Assembly (NCBI GenBank): GCA_041580375.1
Contig: JBFGDZ010000042.1
Coordinates: 1 to 21,148 of the forward strand
Source: JAPUIN01 sp041580375
GTDB lineage: Bacteria > Acidobacteriota > Polarisedimenticolia > Gp22-AA2
Direction: 5' to 3'
Length of the DNA: 21,148 bases
The notes beneath the pieces are model-generated. The model was not told the DNA's origin and searched no databases. It worked only from the letters and a program-made list of their open reading frames with translations. Position 1 is the first letter of the stretch. Every line of letters begins with the position of its first letter. The translations under genes were made by a program, and so were the position numbers. This document shows positions 1 to 7,269 of this stretch, piece by piece.

Positions 1-1143
1 CAGGGCCTCCCGGATCCGCCCATGCACGACCTCGCCGGAACGCGTGAGAAGAGTCTCCGTCAGGATCGGGTCGTCTCCCTCGATCTGCACTCGCCCTTCC
101 TTGGTGAGATGGACGAGGAAGGTCACGATGTTCTTGGAGTACATCTGGCTCGCGTGGTAGGGCACCGTCGAAGGGAGATTCGTGGGGCCCAGAATGGTCA
201 CTCCCTTGTCCTCCACGACCTCGTCCGCGCGGGTCAGCTCGCAGTTGCCCCCCCTCTCGGCCGCCAGGTCGACGAGGATCGATCCGGCGCGCATCCCCCG
301 CGCCATCTCCGCCGTGACGAGGACCGGGGACTTGCGGCCGGGAATGAGCGCGGTCGTGATCACGATGTCGCTCTCGGTCACGACCCGCCCCATCATCTCG
401 CGCTGCCTCCTGTAGAACGCCTCGTCCTGAGCCTTCGCGTAGCCGCCCCGATCCTCGGCGTCCTCCGCCTCCAGCGGCAGCTCGACGAACTTGGCCCCCA
501 GGCTCTGGACCTGCTCCTTCACGGCCGGCCGGACATCGTAGGCCTCCACCACCGCCCCCAGACGCCGCGCCGTCGAGATCGCCTGCAGGCCCGCCACGCC
601 CGCGCCGATCACGAACACGCGCGCCGGCGCAAGGGTGCCCGCGGCGGTCATCATCATCGGGAACATGCGGGGCAGCCGTGAGGCGGCCAGCAGCACCGCC
701 TTGTACCCGGCCACCGTCGCCATCGACGACAGGACGTCCATGCTCTGCGCGCGGGTGATGCGGGGCATCAGCTCCAGGGCGAACGCCGCCGCCCCGGTCC
801 CGGCGATCTCCTTCACCGCCTCCGGCTCGGACAGGGGGTCGAACATCCCCACCACGATCTGCCCGGACCGCGTTCTGGCGAGATCGTCCCGCCCCGCTTT
901 CTTGTTGGAACCGTAGCCGCGCACCTGGAGCACGACCTCCGATTCGCGGAACAGATCGTCGCGCTTCGGCAGGAGACGCGCCCCCTTGTCCCGGTACTCC
1001 GCGTCTCCGAACCCGGCCCGCTCTCCGGCGCCCGCCTCGAGGACGACCTGATGCCCCGCCTTCGACACCTGCTGGAGGTGGGCCGGGACGATCGCCACAC
1101 GGCGCTCGTCCGGGTAGGTTTCTCTGGGGATACCGACGATCAT
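1..1143 (-). CDS. pntA: NAD(P) transhydrogenase subunit alpha, part 1 (3' end cut by window)
   Basis: This is the NAD(H)-binding domain I subunit of proton-translocating transhydrogenase, which moves hydride between NAD(H) and NADP(H) at the inner membrane together with the membrane and NADP-binding subunits. All 381 visible codons are open. The N-terminus MIVGIPRET is typical of the alanine dehydrogenase/PNT family. The segment RAQSMDVLSSMATVAGYKA (residues 131-149), the nucleotide-binding GAGVAGLQA (180-188) and AYDVR (201-205) point to transhydrogenase rather than alanine dehydrogenase. There is no membrane segment, so this is the split form, normally about 380 residues; only the last few residues and the stop are missing. 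The downstream subunits should lie left of the window. The start at 1143 is chosen because homology begins there; no good Shine-Dalgarno site is seen. It is divergent from the lipoprotein gene. Confidence 0.93.
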   Translation of the reverse strand, partial: MIVGIPRETYPDERRVAIVPAHLQQVSKAGHQVVLEAGAGERAGFGDAEYRDKGARLLPKRDDLFRESEVVLQVRGYGSNKKAGRDDLARTRSGQIVVGMFDPLSEPEAVKEIAGTGAAAFALELMPRITRAQSMDVLSSMATVAGYKAVLLAASRLPRMFPMMMTAAGTLAPARVFVIGAGVAGLQAISTARRLGAVVEAYDVRPAVKEQVQSLGAKFVELPLEAEDAEDRGGYAKAQDEAFYRRQREMMGRVVTESDIVITTALIPGRKSPVLVTAEMARGMRAGSILVDLAAERGGNCELTRADEVVEDKGVTILGPTNLPSTVPYHASQMYSKNIVTFLVHLTKEGRVQIEGDDPILTETLLTRSGEVVHGRIREAL

Positions 1144-1197
1144 CTCAGCGGTCGCGTTCTGCCGGCGGATGTGGGGCCCGGGCTGACAAAGGGAGGC

Positions 1198-1228
1198 ATT
1201 CTACCGCATCCGCCCCGTCCCCGCGCAA
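1198..1228 (-). promoter_or_regulatory. Possible promoter for the transhydrogenase gene
   Basis: On the minus strand TTGCGC (1228-1223) and TAGAAT (1203-1198) are 19 bp apart. The -10 is good, the -35 is poor and the spacing is long. A start near 1191 would give a leader of about 48 nt before the ATG at 1143. The TAGAAT hexamer is the same as the one before rlmI. Confidence 0.3.
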
Positions 1229-1240
1229 GCCCGATCGGCC

Positions 1241-1287
1241 GCGGCCCGCGGGGCATTCCGCGGGCTGCGAACCCCGGCCCCCCGGGG
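1241..1287. repeat. Two GC-rich inverted repeats in a divergent intergenic region
   Basis: An 11-bp stem (1241-1251 with 1258-1268, one G-T wobble, loop GGCATT) is followed by a 6-bp stem CCCCGG/CCGGGG (1272-1277 with 1282-1287). Both lie between the divergent starts of the transhydrogenase and lipoprotein genes, upstream of both proposed promoters. There is no T-run, so an intrinsic terminator is unlikely. Operator or DNA-structure roles are possible but unproven. Confidence 0.4.
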
Positions 1288-1291
1288 CCTC

Positions 1292-1320
1292 TTGCCAGAT
1301 GGCCGCGCGCGGGCGATCCT
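1292..1320 (+). promoter_or_regulatory. Possible promoter placing the lipoprotein mRNA start at its ATG
   Basis: TTGCCA (1292-1297) and GATCCT (1315-1320) are 17 bp apart. The expected transcription start, about 7 nt after the -10, is at 1327-1328, where the ATG stands. The AGGAGG at 1321-1326 is only 1 nt from the ATG, too close to act as a normal ribosome binding site. A leaderless or nearly leaderless mRNA is therefore the simplest reading. Confidence 0.35.
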
Positions 1321-1327
1321 AGGAGGC

Positions 1328-1855
1328 ATGCGCGGCTCGAATCACGCGGCCCCTCGGGCCCCTCGGAGCGCGACCCGGAATGGGCGGCGGCGCGCCGGTC
1401 CGCTCGCGATCGCGGCGGCCTGTTCGTTGTTGGCGGCCTGCAGTGAGGACGTGAACACGTTCATCCCCGATCCCGTCGCCGGGGATCCGCGCGCCGCGAC
1501 GATCACCCTGGATCAGTGCGACTGCGACCGCTGCCGGGTGGCCCTGCAGGATCCCGAGACCGGCCGGCTCTTCTACGACAGGATCGCTCCCCCGCAGGGA
1601 CAGACGATCTTCGCGGAGGACTGCTACCGGGCTGACATGATCCGGATCGTGCTGGAGTGCGGCGGCTGCGCGTCCATGGGCGGGTGCACCGGCGCGGCCA
1701 CGCTCCGGCTCTCCGGTTCGATCGGCGGCGTGCCCGCGACCGTCACCCTGGGGACCGCGACCTGTTCGACGCTGACCGGACCGAGCGCGTCCTGCGCGGC
1801 GCAGGAGACGTTCCCGATCGCGAGCGCCATACTGAACACCTCCTGTCCGATGTGA
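1328..1855 (+). CDS. Hypothetical Cys-rich lipoprotein
   Basis: I do not recognise the family of this 175-residue protein. It starts with a basic region (RNGRRR, residues 18-22), a hydrophobic core PLAIAAACSLLA and a lipobox LAAC with the lipidated Cys at 38. It should be exported, cleaved by signal peptidase II and anchored to a membrane. The mature part has many cysteines in clusters (QCDCDRC, ECGGC, GGC, and single Cys near the C-terminus), which suggests disulphide bonds or metal binding outside the cytoplasm. The start at 1328 is preferred over an in-frame TTG at 1292, which would add 12 residues before the signal peptide and overlaps the proposed promoter. The gene converges on purA with a 20-bp gap. 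Confidence 0.72.
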   Translation: MRGSNHAAPRAPRSATRNGRRRAGPLAIAAACSLLAACSEDVNTFIPDPVAGDPRAATITLDQCDCDRCRVALQDPETGRLFYDRIAPPQGQTIFAEDCYRADMIRIVLECGGCASMGGCTGAATLRLSGSIGGVPATVTLGTATCSTLTGPSASCAAQETFPIASAILNTSCPM

Positions 1856-1875
1856 AGAAGGCGGCGCGTCCGGCC

Positions 1876-3189
1876 TCAGCGCGCCGGCAGCCAGTAGGCG
1901 AGGCGGCTCTTCGGCCTCAGGATCGTCCCCTCGCGCAGGGGGGAGACCGAGATCACCCCCGCCTCGCACCCCAGGATCGTCTCGATCCGCGCGACGTACG
2001 CCCGGGCCGCCGCCGGCAGGTCCTCGAACCGCGAGACCGTGCCGATCTCCTCCTTCCATCCGGGGAGCGTCTCGTAGACCGGACGGCAGTCCCTCAGCGC
2101 GGCCGGGTCGGCCGGCAGGGTCTCGAGGCGCCGGCCGCCCACCTCGTAGGCCACGCAGACCGGCACATTGTCGAATCCGGAGAGCACGTCGAACAGCGTC
2201 AGCGCGATGCACTCGACCTGGTTAATCTGGATCGCGTAGCGGGCCGCCACGGCGTCGAACCAGCCGCATCGCCGCGGGCGCCCGGTCGTGCTGCCGTACT
2301 CGCGCCCCCGCTCCCTCAGCGCCGCGCCGAGCGGGTTGTCCTGCTCGGTGGGGAACGGACCCTCCCCCACCCGCGTGGAGTAGGCCTTCATGACGCCCAG
2401 GACGCCGTCGATCCGGATGGGGCTGATCCCGAGCCCCGTGCAGGCCCCGCCGGCGGTGGAGCTCGACGACGTCACGTAGGGATAGGTGCCGTGGTCGAGA
2501 TCGAGCATCGTTCCCTGGGCACCCTCGCACAGGATCACGTTCCCTGCGTCCAGCCGCTCGTTCAGCAGCCGCGCCGTGTCGGTGATCAGCGGCGCGAGGG
2601 AGCGGGCGCTCTCCAGCAGGTGCTCGGTCGCGGCGTCCGGATCGGGGTTGAGCTCGGCCGGGAGCCGGTCGCCCCAGGCCGCGCCAGCCGTCTCCGCCAG
2701 ATGCGCCACCTTCTCGCGCAGGACCCGCCGGTCGGCCAGGTCGGCGACGCGCACGCCGATGCGGGCCGCCTTGCTCTCGTAGGTCGGCCCGACGCCGAGG
2801 CGGGTCGTGCCGATCTTCCCGCGGCGCGCGGCGTCCTCGCGGGCGATGTCGCAGGCGCGCTGGTAGGGCAGGATGACGTGCGCCCGATCGCTGATCCTGA
2901 GGGCGTCCTCCACGCGCACGCCCGTGCTCCTGAGATCCTCGATCTCCCGCAGGAGGGAGTCGGGCTCCAGCACGACGCCGTTGCCGATGACGCAGAGGAC
3001 CCCGTCGCGCAGGATTCCGGAGGGAACGTGATGAAGGGCGAACTTCCTGCCCCCGGCGTGGATGGTGTGGCCGGCGTTGGGCCCGCCCCCGTACCGCGCG
3101 GCGATGTCGACCCGCTCGGTGAGAAGATCGACGATCTTCCCTTTTCCCTCGTCGCCCCACTGGCAGCCGACGACGACGAACGCGGACAT
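1876..3189 (-). CDS. purA: Adenylosuccinate synthetase
   Basis: PurA joins IMP and aspartate using GTP to make adenylosuccinate, the first committed step from IMP to AMP, in the cytoplasm. The 437-residue length is normal. The GTP-binding loop GDEGKGK is at residues 12-18 with the catalytic Asp13, and GGPNAGHT carries His41; both numbers match the E. coli enzyme. Other family blocks are GPTYESKAARIG, EGAQGTMLDLDHGTYPYVT and the C-terminal GCEAGVISVSP. The start at 3189 is preferred over an upstream in-frame start at 3261, because the family motif starts directly after this Met and a GGGAGAG ribosome binding site lies about 5 nt before it. It is downstream of the response regulator gene on the same strand but has its own promoter and an inverted repeat in the leader. 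Confidence 0.97.
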   Translation of the reverse strand: MSAFVVVGCQWGDEGKGKIVDLLTERVDIAARYGGGPNAGHTIHAGGRKFALHHVPSGILRDGVLCVIGNGVVLEPDSLLREIEDLRSTGVRVEDALRISDRAHVILPYQRACDIAREDAARRGKIGTTRLGVGPTYESKAARIGVRVADLADRRVLREKVAHLAETAGAAWGDRLPAELNPDPDAATEHLLESARSLAPLITDTARLLNERLDAGNVILCEGAQGTMLDLDHGTYPYVTSSSSTAGGACTGLGISPIRIDGVLGVMKAYSTRVGEGPFPTEQDNPLGAALRERGREYGSTTGRPRRCGWFDAVAARYAIQINQVECIALTLFDVLSGFDNVPVCVAYEVGGRRLETLPADPAALRDCRPVYETLPGWKEEIGTVSRFEDLPAAARAYVARIETILGCEAGVISVSPLREGTILRPKSRLAYWLPAR

Positions 3190-3221
3190 CCGAATCTCTC
3201 CCGGAGACGGCTTTGGGAATA

Positions 3222-3255
3222 CGGCAAAGGCGGGAACGCTGCTGTTCCTTTGCCG
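3222..3255 (-). repeat. Inverted repeat in the purA leader
   Basis: CGGCAAAGG (3222-3230) and CCTTTGCCG (3247-3255) are perfect 9-bp inverted arms. Between them GGAAC and GTTCC can also pair, making a longer, bulged hairpin with a 6-nt loop. It sits 33 nt before the purA ATG. The proposed transcription start (near 3253) lies in its first arm, so the mRNA would begin with this hairpin, or the DNA could be an operator. No T-run follows it in the direction of purA. Confidence 0.55.
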
Positions 3256-3259
3256 CGTC

Positions 3260-3268
3260 ATGTTAGCA
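3260..3268 (-). promoter_or_regulatory. Extended -10 promoter of purA
   Basis: The minus strand reads TGC-TAACAT (3268 to 3260), an extended -10 element. No good -35 is seen at 17 bp. The expected start near 3253 gives a leader of about 64 nt carrying the inverted repeat and the GGGAGAG ribosome binding site. Confidence 0.45.
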
Positions 3269-3318
3269 GAAAACGAGAGGGGCGAGGAAGCGGGATGGGA
3301 AGTGCGGAGGAGGGCGCG

Positions 3319-3858
3319 CTAGTTGCTCAGGACCTGCTCGACGCGGAACAGGAGCGAGTCGCGGATCTGCTCCTTGTCGACGAAGCCCGCGACGCCGGAG
3401 GCCTGAAGGAAGTCGAGCACGTCCTTCTTGAACACGCCGCTCATGATCAGGATGGGGATCTCCCGGACGCGTTCCGTCCTCTTGATTTCGCGCAGGACGT
3501 CGAAGCCCGTCATCTTGGGCATCAGGAGGTCGAGGAGGATGAGATCCGGATGCTCTCTCTGCACCAGGTCGAGGGCCTCACGCCCGTCGCCGGCCTCCAG
3601 GACCTCGTACCCGGCCGAGGTGAGCAGGCGCGCCGCGATCTTGCGGACGGTGGTCGTGTCGTCCGCCACGAGGACCTTCTTCCGGTGCTCCGTCTTCTGG
3701 TAGGAATCGGACGAGGACGAGGACTTCACTTCGTCCTGGACGAGGTCGATGCGCACGGCGTTCTGACAGTTGCTGCAGAGGTATTTGATGACGCGCGAGT
3801 GCCCGTCGATCTCGCGCAGGCGGATCTCCGTTCCGCAGTTGGGGCATTTCACGACCAC
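3319..3858 (-). CDS. Zinc-ribbon / receiver-domain response regulator
   Basis: This 179-residue protein has two parts. Residues 5-31 form a zinc ribbon (C5-P-N-C8 and C28-S-N-C31, MJ0042-like). A serine-rich linker (46-52) leads to a CheY-type receiver domain (60-178). The receiver has the acidic pair D66/D67, the phosphate-accepting D110 in LILLDLLMP, S140 in ILIMSG and K162 in FVDKEQ, so phosphorylation should work. There is no DNA-binding or enzymatic output domain, so output is probably by protein contact, perhaps through the zinc ribbon. No histidine kinase gene is nearby. The start is GTG at 3858 with a weak GGGGA site 5 nt before it; GTG at 3852 is the alternative and costs two residues. 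It is divergent from hutH. Confidence 0.88.
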   Translation of the reverse strand: MVVKCPNCGTEIRLREIDGHSRVIKYLCSNCQNAVRIDLVQDEVKSSSSSDSYQKTEHRKKVLVADDTTTVRKIAARLLTSAGYEVLEAGDGREALDLVQREHPDLILLDLLMPKMTGFDVLREIKRTERVREIPILIMSGVFKKDVLDFLQASGVAGFVDKEQIRDSLLFRVEQVLSN

Positions 3859-3921
3859 GCGGGTCCCCGCCGGCTCCCTCCGTCCGCGGCGCGCGGTCCC
3901 GAGGGATCCCCGGTACGGTTC

Positions 3922-3950
3922 AAAATAGGTCCCTCCCGCGCCGTTTGCAA
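3922..3950 (-). promoter_or_regulatory. Promoter of the response regulator gene
   Basis: On the minus strand TTGCAA (3950-3945) and TATTTT (3927-3922) are exactly 17 bp apart. The expected start near 3915 gives a leader of about 57 nt. This is one of the clearest sigma-70-like promoters in the window. Confidence 0.58.
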
Positions 3951-4007
3951 CGCCTTGATTCTCAACGATTACGGCATTGTAGCCGCCCCTCCGCCGGCGC
4001 CCCGCTG

Positions 4008-4016
4008 TGCTAGACT
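4008..4016 (+). promoter_or_regulatory. Extended -10 element close to the hutH start
   Basis: TGC-TAGACT ends 4 nt before the hutH ATG. No ribosome binding site is visible, which suggests a leaderless message. The usual 7-nt distance would put the start at about 4023, just inside the proposed coding region. Either initiation is slightly early or translation starts at a later codon such as TTG 4042. Confidence 0.4.
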
Positions 4017-4020
4017 CGAA

Positions 4021-5571
4021 ATGACCGGGAGCCTGGCGCCGTTGCCCCCCATCGTCCTGAACGCCGATCGTCTCGAACTGGCCACCGTGGCCTCCGTCGC
4101 CCGCGGCGCGGGGCCCGTCCGCCTGGGCGCCGGCGCCCGGCGGGGCGTCGAGCGCGCTGCGGCGGTCGTGCGGCGCATCCTGGAGGGGGACGAGCAGGTG
4201 TACGGCGTGAACACCGGGTTCGGCCACCTCAAGGACATCCGGATCCCACCCGATCGGCTGGAGGCCCTTCAGCTGAATCTCATCCGCAGCCACAGCGCGG
4301 GCCTGGGCGACCCTCTCCCCGACGATGTGGTGCGGGCGGTCATGCTGCTTCGCGCCCACGTCCTGGCGCTGGGGCTGTCCGGCGTGCGGCCCGCCGTGAT
4401 CGAGACCCTCCTGGCCCACCTCAACGCCGGCATCCTCCCCCTGATCCCCGAGAAGGGCTCGGTGGGGGCGAGCGGCGATCTCGCGCCTCTGTCCCATCTG
4501 GTCCTGGCTCTCGTGGGCGAGGGGCGGGTGCGCGTGCGCGGGGAGGTGATGGAGGCCTCCGAGGCTCTGCGCGGGAACGGGATCGAGCCCCTCGTGCTGC
4601 GGCCGAAGGAGGGGATCGCGCTCATCAACGGCACCCAGGTGATCGGCGCCATCGGCGCCCTCGCCGTGTGCGAGGCCGGCACCCTGATGACGGCGGCGGA
4701 CATCGCCGCGGCGATCACGGTGGAGGCGCTGCGCGGAAGCCACCGGCCCTTCGAGGAGCGCCTGCACGCCCTGCGCCCGCACCCCGGTCAGATCGAATGC
4801 GCCGCGAACATGCGGGAGCTGCTGGCCGACAGCGACATCGCGCGATCGCACGCCGAGTGCGGGCGGGTCCAGGATGCCTACTCCCTGCGGTGCGTGCCCC
4901 AGGTGCACGGGGCGGCGCGCGACGTGCTGCGCTTCGCGCGCGGGATTCTCGAGATCGAGATCAACGCCGTGACCGATAATCCCATCGTCTTTCCGGATTC
5001 CGGAGACGTCGTTTCCGGCGGGAATTTTCACGGCGAGGCGCCGGCCATGGCTCTCGACGCCCTGGCGATCGCCGCCGCCGAGATCGCCTCGATCTCCGAG
5101 CGGCGCATCGAGCGGCTGATGAATCCCGCCCTCAGCGGGCTCAAGGCGTTCCTGACGCCGGATCCGGGCGTGAACTCGGGCCTGATGATGGCGCAGGTGA
5201 CCGCCGCGGCGCTGGTCTCGGAGAACAAGATCCTCGCCCACCCCGCCAGCGTCGACTCGATCTCCACGGAGGCGGGACAGGAGGATCACGTCTCGATGGG
5301 CCCGATCGCCGCCCGCAAGGCGCGGCGCGTGGTGGATCACGCTCTCAAGGTCGTCGCGATCGAGACCCTCTGCGCCTGCCAGGCGCTCGACCTCAATCCC
5401 TCCCTCCGCCCCGGCCGCGGCGTCCTTGCGGCTCACGGCGCCGTGCGCCCCGTCGTGCCGTTCATGGACACCGATCGTGTGCTGGCCGACGACATCGGCG
5501 CCGTGGAGGGCCTGATCCGTGACGGGCGGCTGATCGAGGCCGTCCGTTCCGCCTGTGGAGAACTCCGATGA
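4021..5571 (+). CDS. hutH: Histidine ammonia-lyase
   Basis: HutH removes ammonia from L-histidine to give trans-urocanate, the first step of histidine degradation, in the cytoplasm. The protein has 516 residues. The self-made MIO cofactor comes from Ala150-Ser151-Gly152 in GSVGASGDLAPLSHL. The known active-site residues of the Pseudomonas putida enzyme all have partners here: Tyr61 (YGVNTGFG), His91, Asn203, Gln284, Tyr287, Arg290, Phe336 and Glu421. Together they favour histidine over phenylalanine or tyrosine lyase. The open frame runs far upstream, but homology starts about here and ATG 4021 is directly after a -10 element. The stop overlaps the hutU ATG by 4 bp, so the two genes should be translationally coupled. 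Confidence 0.97.
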   Translation: MTGSLAPLPPIVLNADRLELATVASVARGAGPVRLGAGARRGVERAAAVVRRILEGDEQVYGVNTGFGHLKDIRIPPDRLEALQLNLIRSHSAGLGDPLPDDVVRAVMLLRAHVLALGLSGVRPAVIETLLAHLNAGILPLIPEKGSVGASGDLAPLSHLVLALVGEGRVRVRGEVMEASEALRGNGIEPLVLRPKEGIALINGTQVIGAIGALAVCEAGTLMTAADIAAAITVEALRGSHRPFEERLHALRPHPGQIECAANMRELLADSDIARSHAECGRVQDAYSLRCVPQVHGAARDVLRFARGILEIEINAVTDNPIVFPDSGDVVSGGNFHGEAPAMALDALAIAAAEIASISERRIERLMNPALSGLKAFLTPDPGVNSGLMMAQVTAAALVSENKILAHPASVDSISTEAGQEDHVSMGPIAARKARRVVDHALKVVAIETLCACQALDLNPSLRPGRGVLAAHGAVRPVVPFMDTDRVLADDIGAVEGLIRDGRLIEAVRSACGELR

Positions 5572-7235
5572 CGACGAAGACCATCCCCGCCCGCACCGTG
5601 CGCGCCCCGCGGGGCACGACCCTCTCCTGCCGGGGCTGGGTTCAGGAAGCCGCCCTGCGCATGCTCATGAACAATCTCGACCCCGACGTGGCCGAGCGCC
5701 CCGCCGATCTCATCGTCTACGGCGGGACCGGGAAGGCGGCGCGCAACTGGGAGTGCTTCGACGCAATCGTGCGGAGCCTGAGGAGCCTGGAGAACGACGA
5801 GACGCTCCTCGTCCAGTCGGGAAAGCCGGTCGCCGTGTTCCGGACGCACGACATGGCGCCGCGCGTCCTGATCGCCAACGCGCTGCTCGTGCCCGCGTGG
5901 GCCGATTGGACCCGGTTCCGCGAGCTCGATCGCCGGGGGCTCACGATGTACGGCCAGATGACGGCCGGCTCCTGGATCTACATCGGCACGCAGGGGATCC
6001 TCCAGGGAACGTACGAGACCTTCGCCGCCGCCGGCCGCCGCCATTTCGGCGGCAGCCTCGCGGGCCGGCTCGTGGTCACCGCGGGCCTGGGCGGCATGGG
6101 CGGCGCGCAGCCTCTCGCGGCGACGATGAACGGCGGCGTGCTCCTCGCCGTGGAGGCGGACCGCGACCGGATCCGGAGGCGGCTCGAGACCCGATTCGTC
6201 GATCGCGAGGCCGCGACCCTCGAGGAGGCGATGCAACTCGCGAGCGCGGCGCTCGACCGGAAGCAGGCGCTGTCGATCGCCCTGCACGCGAACGCGGCGG
6301 ACGTTCTCCCCCGCGTGGCCCGCATGGATCGCGTCCCGGACCTGATCACCGATCAGACGAGCGCCCACGACCTGCTCAACGGCTACGTCCCGCACGGGCT
6401 CCCCTATGAGGATGCGCTCCGGCTCCGCGCGCGCGATCCGGAGGAGTACGTTCGCAGGACGAAGGCGTCCGTCGTCCGGCACGTGCGGGCCATGCTCGAG
6501 CTGAAGGCCCGGGGCTCGATCGTGTTCGACTACGGCAACAACATCCGCCAGGCGGCGCTCGAGGAGGGCGTGACGGAGGCGTTCTCGATCCCGGGCTTCG
6601 TCCCGGAGTACATCCGTCCCCTGTTCTGCACGGGCAAGGGGCCGTTCCGCTGGGCGGCCCTCTCGGGAGATCCCGCCGATATCGAGCGCACCGACGATGC
6701 GGTGCTCGAGATGTTTCCCGAAGACGAATCGCTGGCCCGCTGGATCCGGATGGCCCGCGAGCGGGTGGCCTTCCAGGGGCTGCCCGCCCGCATCTGCTGG
6801 CTCGGATACGGCGAGCGCGCCCGTTTCGGGGCGCGCATCAACGAACTGGTCGCCACCGGGGCGATCCGCGCGCCGATCGTGATCGGCCGCGACCACCTGG
6901 ACGCCGGCTCCGTGGCGTCCCCCAACCGCGAGACGGAGGGCATGCGGGACGGATCCGACGCCATCGCCGACTGGCCGATCCTCAATGCGCTGGTGAACAC
7001 GGCGGCGGGCGCATCCTGGGTCTCCGTCCACCATGGCGGAGGGGTCGGCATCGGTTACTCGCTGCACGCCGGGATGGTGGTGGTCGCCGACGGCACGCGC
7101 GAGGCGGCCCTCCGGCTCGAGCGCGTCCTGACGAGCGATCCCGGCACCGGCGTCGCCCGGCACGCGGATGCCGGCTATCGGGAGGCGAGGGAGTGGGCGA
7201 AACGCAGCGGTCTGAGGATCCCGATGGGCACATGA
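5568..7235 (+). CDS. hutU: Urocanate hydratase
   Basis: HutU adds water to urocanate to form 4-imidazolone-5-propionate, using tightly bound NAD+ as an electrophile. The 555-residue length is normal. The N-terminal block has YGGTGKAARNWECFD (51-65). The NAD-binding loop is GLGGMGGAQP (173-182), and the conserved Cys410 is in ICWLGYG, at the same number as in the P. putida enzyme. The HHGGGVGIGYSLHAGM block is near the C-terminus. The ATGA overlap with hutH shows an operon. Imidazolonepropionase (hutI) and the later steps do not follow; the next gene is on the other strand. Confidence 0.97.
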   Translation: MTTKTIPARTVRAPRGTTLSCRGWVQEAALRMLMNNLDPDVAERPADLIVYGGTGKAARNWECFDAIVRSLRSLENDETLLVQSGKPVAVFRTHDMAPRVLIANALLVPAWADWTRFRELDRRGLTMYGQMTAGSWIYIGTQGILQGTYETFAAAGRRHFGGSLAGRLVVTAGLGGMGGAQPLAATMNGGVLLAVEADRDRIRRRLETRFVDREAATLEEAMQLASAALDRKQALSIALHANAADVLPRVARMDRVPDLITDQTSAHDLLNGYVPHGLPYEDALRLRARDPEEYVRRTKASVVRHVRAMLELKARGSIVFDYGNNIRQAALEEGVTEAFSIPGFVPEYIRPLFCTGKGPFRWAALSGDPADIERTDDAVLEMFPEDESLARWIRMARERVAFQGLPARICWLGYGERARFGARINELVATGAIRAPIVIGRDHLDAGSVASPNRETEGMRDGSDAIADWPILNALVNTAAGASWVSVHHGGGVGIGYSLHAGMVVVADGTREAALRLERVLTSDPGTGVARHADAGYREAREWAKRSGLRIPMGT

Positions 7236-7236
7236 C

Positions 7237-7253
7237 GCGGACCGAAAGTCCGT
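7237..7253. terminator. Small hairpin between convergent genes
   Basis: CGGAC (7238-7242) and GTCCG (7248-7252) pair around a CGAAA loop, with a G-T pair added outside, in the 34-bp gap between hutU and the permease gene. It could serve as a bidirectional terminator, but there is no T-run on either side. Confidence 0.25.
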
Positions 7254-7269
7254 CCGCCGCCCGGCCGCC

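Noticed and set aside
1657..4020. Very long open frame upstream of hutH on the plus strand
   Set aside because: It is antisense to purA and the response regulator, both of which have full catalytic motifs; the frame is open only because of high GC.
3859..5436. Long minus-strand frame continuing upstream of the response regulator
   Set aside because: It is antisense to hutH, which has all active-site residues; the zinc ribbon marks the true N-terminus and a good promoter lies just upstream of it.
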